Below, one piece after another: positions 9,025-16,659 of a DNA stretch of 64,000 nucleotides. The stretch is from Paenibacillus sp. DMB5 (GTDB taxonomy: Bacteria > Bacillota > Bacilli > Paenibacillales > Paenibacillaceae), in contig NZ_LRAC01000168.1 in assembly GCF_001517085.1 (NCBI RefSeq), positions 62,001-126,000 of the forward strand. Direction: 5' to 3'. The notes under the pieces were generated by a model. It made no database searches, was not told the origin of the DNA, and was given only the letters and a program-made list of their open reading frames with translations. Within the stretch, counting starts at the first letter, position 1, and the number at the start of each line of letters is the position of its first letter. The position numbers and the translations under genes were made by a program.

Positions 9025-9090
9025 CTTCTGTCCTTTTGCCTGAGATTGTGAACCCTTCGGCGCTGCGGTAGCCCGCAGTCTCTCCAGAAG
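9025..9090 (-). ncRNA. Glycine riboswitch, single aptamer
   Basis: On the minus strand the leader contains the conserved blocks of the gcvT-type glycine riboswitch in order: CTGGAGAGACTGC, a short helix, GCGCCGAAGGG, and CTCAGGCAAAAGGACAGA. The P1 helix is formed by CTTCTG and CAGAAG at the two ends. Only one full aptamer is visible, so it is a singlet rather than the usual tandem. A separate hairpin and a terminator lie between it and the permease gene. Whether glycine turns the gene on or off cannot be read with certainty, though transporter-linked singlets are often off-switches. Confidence 0.93.
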
Positions 9091-9193
9091 CTGCTCCTGC
9101 TATAGTGTGATCCATAGCATTCATAGCCTGTAGCGTATTAAGTTGGTGAAGCGTTAATGCATTTTAATATTCTAACATATTACTCGTCATGTG

Positions 9194-9221
9194 AGTATAT
9201 AAGCTGTGAAAAAAGTCTCAA
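9194..9221 (-). promoter_or_regulatory. Candidate promoter of the glycine riboswitch transcript
   Basis: On the minus strand TTGAGA (9216-9221) and TATACT (9194-9199) are separated by 16 bases. The predicted start leaves roughly 100 bases before the aptamer. The call rests on hexamers only. Confidence 0.45.
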
Positions 9222-9242
9222 TTCCAATTTTATCCTTACAGC

Positions 9243-10463
9243 CTAACCCTGTACCTGCTCTTCCCCGGCCTTCCCGTAGAACCTGAGAAAAACAACGATA
9301 CCGATCAATGCTACAACAATGCCCGACCAGAAGAACCAGACCTGCACCCCGTACCGGTCGGCAACCGGTCCGGCCAGGGCCAGCCCGATGGGAGAAGACA
9401 GCATGCCGATGCTGGAGACGAGCGAAATTACACGCCCCAACGTTTCCGGCTCGTATGCCTTCTGAATCATAGCCATATAGGGGCCATTAAACAGTGGGGC
9501 GGCTGCACCCATGAAGAAGGACAGCACGGCAAAGGCTACGAAGGCTCCGCTGCCGACAACTCCGCTCAGCAGGCAGGTCAGGCCGATAATTACAAGGCTG
9601 GCGCTCATATAGGTGGAGTCGCGCCACTTGGAGGACAGTACCGACAGCAGCACGCCGCCGGCGATCATGCCGATGCCGAATACCGCCTCGATTACACTCG
9701 CGCTGTATCCGCCCCGGCCAAAATGCTCCAGCGTCATCAGCGGGAACAGCATGGCCAGCGGCATAAAGACAACGCTGAAGCCGGCCATGGCTATTGTAAT
9801 AAAGACAATAGGCTTAGAGGATACAAAGGTCCGCCAGCCGAGAATAAACTCCTGCCGGAACGAGGGTGCCTGCACCACCTCGGGCTTCGGTTGATGAATC
9901 TTCACCATCAGCAGCATAATATTGGCAATTAGTGCGCCTGCCACATCAAGCAGCAGTACCGCTCCCAGCGAGGTAGCCGAATATACGGCGATTCCCAGCG
10001 CGGGCCCGAGTATGCTGGAAGCGGAGAAGACCATCTGCTGCCAGCCCGCCACCCGGGTCAGCTGATCCTCCGGGGCAATCAGCGGGACCGCTGCCTGGAA
10101 CGACGGCGCGTGGAACGAGGAGGCCACGGAGCGGATGAACAGCACGACATAAACGACCCACAGGCTCGGGTCGCCCCATAAATAGTAAGCGCCCAGGATC
10201 AGGCTGGTGACAGCAATCATGCTGTCGGAGATAATCATGGTCCGCTTGCGGTTCCAGCGGTCCAGCCACACGCCGATGAACGGACCCAGGATGGCCTGCG
10301 GCAGGAAGCCGACAAGTCCGGCAATCATAAGCACGGAGGCCGACCCCGTCGTTTCCGTCAGATGCCAAATAATAGAGAACTGCACCATCGATGAAGTCAG
10401 AATCGAGAAAATCTGACCGCTGAAGATAAAGGCGAATGTCCTCTTCCAGTGCATATGATTCAT
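9243..10463 (-). CDS. MFS drug efflux transporter, macrolide-efflux-like
   Basis: This is a 406-residue major facilitator protein with about 12 membrane helices. It has the loop motif GVWLDRWNRKRTMI between helices 2 and 3 and resembles the Mef-type proton antiporter group that exports macrolides. The start is the ATG ending at 10463, with GGGAGGT 7 bases upstream. The long leader of this gene holds a promoter, a short peptide ORF and alternative hairpins, which is the organisation of antibiotic-inducible resistance genes. Macrolide export is therefore a reasonable inference from both the protein type and the leader, but other drugs are possible. Confidence 0.88.
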   Translation of the reverse strand: MNHMHWKRTFAFIFSGQIFSILTSSMVQFSIIWHLTETTGSASVLMIAGLVGFLPQAILGPFIGVWLDRWNRKRTMIISDSMIAVTSLILGAYYLWGDPSLWVVYVVLFIRSVASSFHAPSFQAAVPLIAPEDQLTRVAGWQQMVFSASSILGPALGIAVYSATSLGAVLLLDVAGALIANIMLLMVKIHQPKPEVVQAPSFRQEFILGWRTFVSSKPIVFITIAMAGFSVVFMPLAMLFPLMTLEHFGRGGYSASVIEAVFGIGMIAGGVLLSVLSSKWRDSTYMSASLVIIGLTCLLSGVVGSGAFVAFAVLSFFMGAAAPLFNGPYMAMIQKAYEPETLGRVISLVSSIGMLSSPIGLALAGPVADRYGVQVWFFWSGIVVALIGIVVFLRFYGKAGEEQVQG

Positions 10464-10521
10464 AAATTGTACCTCCCAAAAGTAAATGGATTTCATGTAT
10501 GAAGCAGCCTAGCCGTTAACC

Positions 10522-10557
10522 AAAAAAACAGACCCAAGTCCAGTGGGCTTGAGTCTG
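10522..10557 (-). terminator. Attenuator terminator of the efflux gene leader
   Basis: On the minus strand CAGACTCAAGCCCA pairs with TGGACTTGGGTCTG (one mismatch, one wobble), followed by seven T residues. It sits about 46 bases upstream of the ribosome binding site of the MFS gene and downstream of the leader peptide, so it would end transcription before the gene unless it is disrupted. Confidence 0.85.
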
Positions 10558-10668
10558 CTTGCTTTACGTATCAGAACAGGGCATAGCCAAATAAGGCTCT
10601 GCACATTAACCGTCAGGATTACGGCCTATGTCCATACGTAATAAAACAAGCATCTCAAAAAAGCCCAC
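10543..10668 (-). promoter_or_regulatory. Antiterminator pairing of the efflux gene leader
   Basis: GTGGGCTT (minus strand, at 10661-10668) is exactly complementary to AAGCCCAC (at 10543-10550), which is part of the 5' arm of the attenuator terminator. Between them TTACGTAT and ATACGTAA (10634-10641 and 10564-10571) form a perfect 8-bp helix that would bring the two segments together. This alternative fold excludes the terminator. The same GTGGGCTT segment can instead pair with the upstream CACC in a small hairpin, giving the 1:2, 2:3, 3:4 layout of classical attenuators. Confidence 0.7.
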
Positions 10669-10685
10669 CTTACCGGTGAAAAAAG
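10657..10685 (-). promoter_or_regulatory. Small leader hairpin (1:2 pairing)
   Basis: On the minus strand CACC-GGTAA-GGTG, flanked by AGC and GCT and followed by six T residues, forms a weak hairpin about 13 bases after the leader peptide stop. It would hold the antiterminator segment when no ribosome is stalled. Confidence 0.55.
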
Positions 10686-10698
10686 CTCCTCTGGATAC

Positions 10699-10725
10699 TC
10701 ATCTTAAACGTATGAAATAAATCAT
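10699..10725 (-). CDS. Leader peptide MIYFIRLR
   Basis: This eight-codon ORF starts with ATG and is preceded by a full GGAGGG site with 9-base spacing, better than many real genes. It sits about 30 bases downstream of a consensus promoter and upstream of the attenuator. The peptide ends Arg-Leu-Arg, which matches the +X+ motif at which macrolide-bound ribosomes are known to stall (as in the ErmD leader). Its role would be to sense the drug through ribosome arrest and so free the antiterminator segment. The ORF is too short for gene finders and is called on its signals and position. Confidence 0.78.
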   Translation of the reverse strand: MIYFIRLR

Positions 10726-10758
10726 AGTCCGCAGCCCTCCTTCTCATTAATTAGCCGT

Positions 10759-10787
10759 ATCTTACCATCGGCAGCAAAAGCTGTCAA
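10759..10787 (-). promoter_or_regulatory. Promoter of the efflux gene leader
   Basis: On the minus strand TTGACA (10782-10787) and TAAGAT (10759-10764) are separated by exactly 17 bases. The promoter lies directly after the araA terminator and drives the leader transcript. Confidence 0.82.
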
Positions 10788-10802
10788 ACCTAAAATTTCA
10801 TT

Positions 10803-10833
10803 AAAAAAGCGGGCAAGCCAACGCTTACCCGCT
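10803..10833 (-). terminator. Terminator of the araBDA operon
   Basis: On the minus strand AGCGGGTAAGC and GCTTGCCCGCT form a stem followed by TTTTTT, just after the stop of araA. Confidence 0.88.
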
Positions 10834-10850
10834 CCTCCAAAACCTATTGA

Positions 10851-12275
10851 CTATTTGATGATTACATATTCCAGTCCTACCAGTTTAGCGTAGCTAACGA
10901 TCTGATCGGTAGTCAGGTTCAGGGAAACCACAGTGTGGTGGCCGCCGCCGTTCTCGATCCAGGCCTTTACTCCGTCCTGGAAGTTAGGCTTAACCTTCCA
11001 CAGGACGCGCGCTACCGGAAGGTTAGGAGCCGCAACCTCAGGCTCAAATGCTTCCACTTCGTTGATCAGCAGCTTGTAGTGTGTACCGAAGTCAGCCATC
11101 GATACAACAACGCCTTCGCCTGCTTTGCCGTCGAATACAAGGCGGGCCGGGTCTTCGCGGTCGCCGATACCGAGCGGCGATACCAGCACCTTCGGCTTGT
11201 TGCTTGCCAGGCTTGGATCAACCTCAAGCATGTGGGACTGCAGAATCGCTTCCTTGCCTTCTGCCATTTCATAGGTGTAATCTTCCATGAAGCCGGTGTT
11301 CACGTTGTGCGCCATTACCTTCAGCAGGCGGTCAAGGGCAGCGGTCTTCCAGTCGCCTTCGCCGGCGAAGCCGTAGCCTTGGGCCATCAGGCGTTGTACC
11401 GCCAGACCCGGAAGCTGCTTCATGCCGTGCAGGTCTTCGAAGTTGGATGTGAAGGCATTGTAGCCGCCGTTGTCCAGGAAACGCTTAAGGGCGATTTCAT
11501 AGCTGGCCTGAACCTTAACGCTCGCTTCCCAGGCCTCCTTGCTGTAGTTGCCGTAATCGAAATCGTACTGCTCTGCATATTCAGCGAACAGGGCATTGAT
11601 CTCTTCTTCCGTTACTTCGTTAACATAAGCTACAAGATCGCCGATACCGAAGTAATCAACAGTCCAGCCGAACTGGATCTGGGCTTCTACTTTATCGCCT
11701 TCAGTAACCCCTACGTTACGCATGTTGTCGCCGAAGCGGGCAACCTTAATGTTGAAGCTTTCGTTATAGGCAACCGCTACGTCCATCCACTCGGCAATCT
11801 GCTTCTGAACATTAGGGCGCTGCCAGTAGCCTACAACCACTTTGTTCTGTTTCTTGAGGCGGGCGTTGATGAAGCCATACTCACGGTCACCGTGGGCAGC
11901 CTGGTTGAGGTTCATGAAATCCATGTCGATGGTTGCCCAAGGAATGCTTTCATTGTACTGGGTAGCCAGGTGCAGAAGCGGCTTCTGAAGCAGCTTGGTG
12001 CCGCGGATCCACATTTTTGCCGGGGAGAAGGTGTGCATCCAGGTAATTACACCGGCAACCTCGTCACGGTAGTTGACTTCCTTCATGATGGTAGTGATTT
12101 TGTCTGCGCTCACTGCCAGATCCTGCAATACAAGAGGGTAAGGCAGAACGCCGCTGTTATTCAGCGCGTCAACCATTTCCTGGGCGTGGGCTTTAACTTC
12201 TCCGAGTGCTTCTTCGCCGTACAGATGCTGCGAGCCAACAACGAACCAGAACTGCTTGTCACTAACTGTTGTCAT
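10851..12275 (-). CDS. araA: L-arabinose isomerase
   Basis: This is a 474-residue enzyme that converts L-arabinose to L-ribulose in the cytoplasm, the first step of arabinose breakdown. The N-terminus (FWFVVGSQHLYGEEAL) and the segments around WMHTFSPAKMWI and GEGDWKTAA are typical of AraA, and the length is normal. An AGAGGA site precedes the ATG. It is the last gene of the araB-araD-araA operon, which is transcribed from an AraR-controlled promoter at about 14.7 kb. Confidence 0.97.
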   Translation of the reverse strand: MTTVSDKQFWFVVGSQHLYGEEALGEVKAHAQEMVDALNNSGVLPYPLVLQDLAVSADKITTIMKEVNYRDEVAGVITWMHTFSPAKMWIRGTKLLQKPLLHLATQYNESIPWATIDMDFMNLNQAAHGDREYGFINARLKKQNKVVVGYWQRPNVQKQIAEWMDVAVAYNESFNIKVARFGDNMRNVGVTEGDKVEAQIQFGWTVDYFGIGDLVAYVNEVTEEEINALFAEYAEQYDFDYGNYSKEAWEASVKVQASYEIALKRFLDNGGYNAFTSNFEDLHGMKQLPGLAVQRLMAQGYGFAGEGDWKTAALDRLLKVMAHNVNTGFMEDYTYEMAEGKEAILQSHMLEVDPSLASNKPKVLVSPLGIGDREDPARLVFDGKAGEGVVVSMADFGTHYKLLINEVEAFEPEVAAPNLPVARVLWKVKPNFQDGVKAWIENGGGHHTVVSLNLTTDQIVSYAKLVGLEYVIIK

Positions 12276-12329
12276 TTATATTCATCCTCTTCTCTTAAAT
12301 TGTAATAGTAGGCTAATCCGTACGTAATA

Positions 12330-13025
12330 TTACTTCTGACCGTAATAAGCATCCTTGCCGTGCTTGCGCAGATAGTGCTTATCCAGAATCCGCTGCGGCA
12401 GCTCCTCGGCAAAATGGTTCAGCTCACGCGCAAAATGGTTCATCTTGGCCACTTCCTCCAGCACCACACTGTTCATGACTGCGGAATGGGCATCTTTGCC
12501 CCAGGTGAATGGTCCATGGCCCTTCAGCAGTACGCCGGGAACCGCCATAATATCAATACCGCGCTGCTCAAACGTCTCGATAATCACATGCCCTGTCTCT
12601 GCTTCATAGCCGCGGTCAATCTCTTCTTGTGTGAGGAACCGGGTACATGGTACAGCGCCGTAGAAGGTGTCAGCATGCGTTGTTCCCATAACCGGAACAT
12701 CAAGCCCTGCCTGCGCCCAGACGGTCGCCCACATGGAATGCGTATGCACGATGCCGCCGATTTCCTTGTAATGCTTATACAATACAGCGTGGGTCGGTGT
12801 ATCCGAGGAAGGTCTGAGATCGCCCTCAACCACGTTACCGTCAAAATCGACAACGACCATATCGCTGGCTTTCATTTTCTCATAGCTGACTCCGCTTGGT
12901 TTAATGACGAACAGGCCCTTCTCACGGTCAACCGCGCTCACATTGCCCCAGGTGTACTTGATAAGTCCTTGCTTAGGCAGGTCCAGATTGGCCTGGAATA
13001 CCTCTTCCTTCAGTTGCTCTAACAC
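12330..13025 (-). CDS. araD: L-ribulose-5-phosphate 4-epimerase
   Basis: This 231-residue class II aldolase-fold enzyme converts L-ribulose 5-phosphate to D-xylulose 5-phosphate, the last step before the pentose phosphate pathway. It shows the substrate and zinc-binding blocks GNVSAVDR, KPSGVSYE, SSDTPTH and the metal ligands in HTHS. The start is a GTG at 13025 with GGGAGGGG 5 bases upstream, one base after the kinase stop codon. A nearby ATG two bases upstream is out of frame. Confidence 0.96.
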   Translation of the reverse strand: MLEQLKEEVFQANLDLPKQGLIKYTWGNVSAVDREKGLFVIKPSGVSYEKMKASDMVVVDFDGNVVEGDLRPSSDTPTHAVLYKHYKEIGGIVHTHSMWATVWAQAGLDVPVMGTTHADTFYGAVPCTRFLTQEEIDRGYEAETGHVIIETFEQRGIDIMAVPGVLLKGHGPFTWGKDAHSAVMNSVVLEEVAKMNHFARELNHFAEELPQRILDKHYLRKHGKDAYYGQK

Positions 13026-13026
13026 A

Positions 13027-14640
13027 TTAACCCCTCCCGTTCTCTACCAGATGATCTACAGCAGCCTGCTCAATCGCCAGCCCCTCCACATACCGCTCCA
13101 TAAAGAGCTCAAAGCCCTTAACGTCAGCAGCATCCGGATGAATGACCTGTCCTTCCGTATCCTTAAATACCTTGTTATCGAGAAAATCGTCCAGACGCTC
13201 CTGCTGCTCCCTGTTCTGCATGAACGCAGCCAGAATCGCCATCCCCCAGGCGCCGCCTTCGCTGGCTGTTGCCATTACAGAGACAGGTACGTTCATCGAC
13301 GCAGCCACGATCCTTTGGCCGACTACCGGAGTTTTGAACAGGCCGCCGTGCGCCAGAATGCTGTCGATTGCGACATGTTCCTTCTTGGTGAGGATATCCA
13401 TCCCGATCTTCAGCGCAGCGAAAGCGGTGAACAGGTGCGTGCGCATGAAGTTAGCCAGATTGAAGCGGCTCTCAGGCGAGCGGACGAACAGCGGGCGTCC
13501 CTTTTCGATGCCTGTAATATTTTCCCCGGAAAAATAACCGTAGCTCAGCAGACCGCCGCCGTCGGCATCCGCCTCAAGCGCTTTGTTAAACAGCACGCTG
13601 AACAGCTTGCCGGAATCGGCCTCATAGCCCATAGCCTCCGCAAATTCACGGAACAGGCCGACCCATGCGTTGATGTCACTGGAGCAGTTATTCGCATGTA
13701 CCATCCCTACCGGACTGCCGTCTGGAGTAGTAACCATATCAATCTCCGGATACACGGCGGACAGATCGTTCTCAAGCACGATCATCGCAAATACGGATGT
13801 ACCTACGGATACGTTACCGGTGCGTTTTCTTACACTGTTGGTAGCGACCATGCCTGTTCCGGCATCCCCCTCAGGAGGGCACAACGGAATGCCTGCCTGC
13901 AGATCCCCGGACACGTCCAGAATCGCAGCACCGGCCTCGGTCAATACGCCTGCCTGCTCGCCTGCATGGTACACTTTTGGCAACAGCTCACCCAGCTTTA
14001 AAGAGTACCCTTTGGCTGCTGTCAGCTCGTCGAACTGCTTCACCATTGCCGGATTGTAATCCTGCGCTGCCTCATCAATCGGGAAAATCCCCGAAGCGTC
14101 GCCGATGCCGATCGCTTTCGTTCCGGTCAGCAGCCAGTGGATATATCCGGCCAGCGTCGTTATAAAATCAATGCTCGGCACATGTTCTTCCTTGTTAAGA
14201 ATCGCCTGATACAGATGGGCAATGCTCCACCGCTCAGGGATGTTGAACTGAAACTCTTCAGTCAGTTCCTTGGCCGCAGCTCCGGTTGTCGCATTACGCC
14301 AGGTCCGGAACGGAACCAGCAGCTCTCCCTTGCTGTCAAAAGCCATATATCCGTGCATCATGGCCGAGAATCCGATCGACCCCACCTTGCTCAGGGTGAC
14401 TTCGTATTTCTGCTGTACCTCCTGCTTCAATTCACTGTAGGCAGTCTGCAGGCCCTTGATGATGTCATTCAAATCATACGTCCAGTATCCGTCAACCAGC
14501 TGGTTCTCCCACTCATAGCTGCCGGAGGCAACCGTCTCAAACTTCTGGTCAATCAGTACCGCCTTGATACGTGTGGACCCAAATTCGATACCCAGTGAGG
14601 TTCCTCCCTCAAGTATCGCTTGCCTGATGTTCTGATCCAT
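13027..14640 (-). CDS. araB: FGGY-family carbohydrate kinase, presumed L-ribulokinase
   Basis: This 537-residue kinase of the FGGY family should phosphorylate L-ribulose, given that it heads the ara operon. The phosphate-1 loop LGIEFGSTRIKAV is near the N-terminus, and the C-terminal domain has the ADP-binding block SILAHGGLFKTPVVGQRI. The sequence is not the classical AraB type, which begins near GVDFGT; it belongs to a divergent branch. The araB symbol therefore rests mainly on position between the operator and araD. I place the start at the ATG ending at 14640 (AGAGGAG, 10 bases upstream); a GTG six bases earlier is possible. Confidence 0.85.
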   Translation of the reverse strand: MDQNIRQAILEGGTSLGIEFGSTRIKAVLIDQKFETVASGSYEWENQLVDGYWTYDLNDIIKGLQTAYSELKQEVQQKYEVTLSKVGSIGFSAMMHGYMAFDSKGELLVPFRTWRNATTGAAAKELTEEFQFNIPERWSIAHLYQAILNKEEHVPSIDFITTLAGYIHWLLTGTKAIGIGDASGIFPIDEAAQDYNPAMVKQFDELTAAKGYSLKLGELLPKVYHAGEQAGVLTEAGAAILDVSGDLQAGIPLCPPEGDAGTGMVATNSVRKRTGNVSVGTSVFAMIVLENDLSAVYPEIDMVTTPDGSPVGMVHANNCSSDINAWVGLFREFAEAMGYEADSGKLFSVLFNKALEADADGGGLLSYGYFSGENITGIEKGRPLFVRSPESRFNLANFMRTHLFTAFAALKIGMDILTKKEHVAIDSILAHGGLFKTPVVGQRIVAASMNVPVSVMATASEGGAWGMAILAAFMQNREQQERLDDFLDNKVFKDTEGQVIHPDAADVKGFELFMERYVEGLAIEQAAVDHLVENGRG

Positions 14641-14716
14641 GCCCACGTTACTCCTCTCTAAGCCAACCTGTTATAATTGCAGTAATAAAAAGAAGGCGCT
14701 TCCCTTTAACAGCTCC

Positions 14717-14745
14717 AGTATATTTTTTGTTCGTACATTTGTCAA
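14717..14745 (-). promoter_or_regulatory. araBDA promoter with AraR operator in the spacer
   Basis: On the minus strand TTGACA (14740-14745) and TATACT (14717-14722) are 17 bases apart. The spacer carries AAATGTACGAACAA, which matches the AraR box (ATTTGTACGTACAAAT type). Bound AraR would sit inside the promoter and block it until arabinose releases the repressor. Confidence 0.85.
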
Positions 14746-14759
14746 TACAACCAGTAAGA

Positions 14760-14846
14760 TATACATACAAATTAACTTTATGTTTATACATATGCGCTCA
14801 TGGACTATAATAAGCTAATATCCGTGTTACAATATGTACGTACAAC
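14760..14846 (+). promoter_or_regulatory. araR promoter region with AraR operators
   Basis: ATATGTACGTACAAC at 14832-14846 is a nearly perfect AraR box. It lies downstream of a TATAAT at 14806-14811 that could be the -10 of araR, which suggests autoregulation. A weaker copy (ATACATACAAAT) is at about 14762-14773, between this site and the araBDA promoter site. Two or three spaced sites would allow the cooperative looping known for AraR in Bacillus subtilis. Confidence 0.7.
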
Positions 14847-14899
14847 TTTTACACAATCATTACATTCCGTTCTGAACTACCTCGAAAGAAGTGAGTCCG

Positions 14900-15988
14900 A
14901 TGAAGACAAAATACCAGATCATTTTTGATGATATAAAAAGCAATATTCTCTCCGGGGCCTACAGTGTGGGGGAGCAGATTCCAACCGAGCTGGCCCTGCA
15001 GGAAACGTACAATGTCAGCCGGCAGACGGTGCGCAAGGCGATCCTTGAGCTGTCTAATGAAGGTTTTTTGCGCAGTGAAAAGGGCTCTGGCACCTACGTC
15101 AGCAGCCAGTTCCGCTCCAAAGCGGCAGGCAGCTCCAGCAAGCGGACGATCGGCGTTATTACCACCTACATCTCGGATTACATCTTTCCTTCTATTATCC
15201 GGGGGATTGAGGGGCGGCTGAATGAGGATAATTATTCGCTGCTGCTGGCCAGCACCAACAATGATGTGGCCCAGGAGAAGAAGGCGCTGGAGATGATGCT
15301 ATCCTTCGGGGTCGATGGCCTGATTGTGGAGCCGACCAAGAGTAACCTGTACAACCCCAACATCGCCTACTACCTGTCCTTTAAGGAGCAGGAGGTGCCG
15401 TTCATCATGATTAACGCGTATTATGAGGAGCTGGAGGTACCGTTCTTTTGCCTCGATGATGTGCAGTCCAGCTACCTGGCGACCAAGGAGCTGATCTCCA
15501 AGGGCCACACCCAGATCGGCATCATAGCCAAGATGGATGACCTGCAGGGAAAATACCGGATGAAGGGCTATATCAAGGCGCTTGGCGAAGCGAAGCTGCG
15601 GTTCCACCCGGAGCAGGTGCTGTCCTTCGATACCGAAACGAAGCAGGAGCTGTCTGACAGCCTCAAGAAATTCCTGAGCGAAAATAGAGAGATGCTGACA
15701 GCCATCGTCTGCTACAACGACGAAGTCGGCCTCGAAGCCGTAAATGTGTGCCGGCAGCTGGACATCTCCGTCCCGGAGGATCTGTCCATCATTGGTCAGG
15801 ACAATTCGTATATTGCCAAGAACGCGAACATTAAGCTGACGACCCTGACCCACCCGCAGGAGCAGATGGGACGGGACGCCGCGGAATGGGTGATCAAGAA
15901 GCTGCAGGGCAAGAAAGACCTGCGGAACAGTACCTACTATCAGCCAGTGCTGGTGGAGGGGGAAACGGTGCGGGAGCTGGAATCTTGA
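14900..15988 (+). CDS. araR: Arabinose-responsive repressor
   Basis: This 362-residue regulator combines an N-terminal GntR-type winged helix (about residues 1-70, with the recognition block NVSRQTVRKAILEL) and a C-terminal LacI/GalR-type sugar-binding domain (about 80-362, TIGVITTYISDYIFP onward). This fusion and the length match AraR of Bacillus. It should bind the operators in the divergent promoter region and release them when arabinose is present. The ATG at 14900 is preferred; an in-frame GTG lies three codons upstream within the purine-rich ribosome site. Confidence 0.94.
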   Translation: MKTKYQIIFDDIKSNILSGAYSVGEQIPTELALQETYNVSRQTVRKAILELSNEGFLRSEKGSGTYVSSQFRSKAAGSSSKRTIGVITTYISDYIFPSIIRGIEGRLNEDNYSLLLASTNNDVAQEKKALEMMLSFGVDGLIVEPTKSNLYNPNIAYYLSFKEQEVPFIMINAYYEELEVPFFCLDDVQSSYLATKELISKGHTQIGIIAKMDDLQGKYRMKGYIKALGEAKLRFHPEQVLSFDTETKQELSDSLKKFLSENREMLTAIVCYNDEVGLEAVNVCRQLDISVPEDLSIIGQDNSYIAKNANIKLTTLTHPQEQMGRDAAEWVIKKLQGKKDLRNSTYYQPVLVEGETVRELES

Positions 15989-16101
15989 CCCTATGACAGT
16001 ATGTAAAGATTTGATGAGCTATGTACCGATGATTTTTCTCCGCCCGGATCGTCTAACATTATGAACCACTCAAATCGATCCGAACCCAAGGAGGAATAAC
16101 A

Positions 16102-16527
16102 ATGACAGTCAAGCTTACCCCTTATATCACGTTGGAGGGACGTACGCAGGAAGCTATCCGGTTTTATGAACAAGCGCTCGGTGCTGAGGTTATCTTCGTA
16201 ACTACTTACGGCGAGATGCCGGATATGCCCAGTACGTTTACGGAGGATCTGAAAGCCCTTGTCGCGCATGCCAAATTAAAAATCGGTGAAGCGGAACTGA
16301 TGTTTTCCGATTCCCCCAGCGGTTCGTCGCCGGGGGAAGGGAAGCGGGTAACGATCTGCATTACGACAAACGACGTAGAACAATCGAGGCGGATATTTGA
16401 AGCCCTGCAGCAAGAAGGCCAGGTCAATTTACCCTTTCAAGAGGAAGCGTTCAGCCCGGGGTTTGGCGATGTGACAGATAAATTCGGGGTCACTTTTCAG
16501 GTGTTTACAGAGTTGCCGTACAATTGA
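16102..16527 (+). CDS. VOC-family (PhnB-like) protein
   Basis: This is a 141-residue protein of the glyoxalase/VOC superfamily, PhnB subgroup, with the opening PYITLEGRTQEAIRFYEQALGAEV and the closing block DVTDKFGVTFQVF. Such proteins fold as paired beta-alpha-beta-beta-beta units and often bind a metal, but most members have no proven reaction. AAGGAGG precedes the ATG by 7 bases. A hairpin follows, and an ECF sigma gene and an SRPBCC gene lie downstream on the same strand, a common bacterial association. Confidence 0.9.
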   Translation: MTVKLTPYITLEGRTQEAIRFYEQALGAEVIFVTTYGEMPDMPSTFTEDLKALVAHAKLKIGEAELMFSDSPSGSSPGEGKRVTICITTNDVEQSRRIFEALQQEGQVNLPFQEEAFSPGFGDVTDKFGVTFQVFTELPYN

Positions 16528-16533
16528 TTGGAT

Positions 16534-16563
16534 AAAGAGTCGTCCGGTGAACGGGCGGCTCTT
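16534..16563 (+). terminator. Probable terminator after the VOC gene
   Basis: AAAGAGTCGTCCG and CGGGCGGCTCTTT form a stem with a five-base loop. The following run (GTTCCTTTC) is only partly T-rich, so termination may be incomplete. Confidence 0.6.
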
Positions 16564-16659
16564 TGTTCCTTTCAATTTAAAATTCTTCAATTTTCAACTA
16601 ATCCCCAATCGCATATAATGAAAGAACAACCTTTCGGAATATCGGTTTGGGGGGACAAA

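Noticed and set aside
10464..10800. T-box riboswitch in front of the MFS gene
   Set aside because: A GGTGG segment recalls the T-box antiterminator, but the AGGGTGGNACCGCG block and the specifier-loop architecture are missing; the leader-peptide attenuator explains the structures better.
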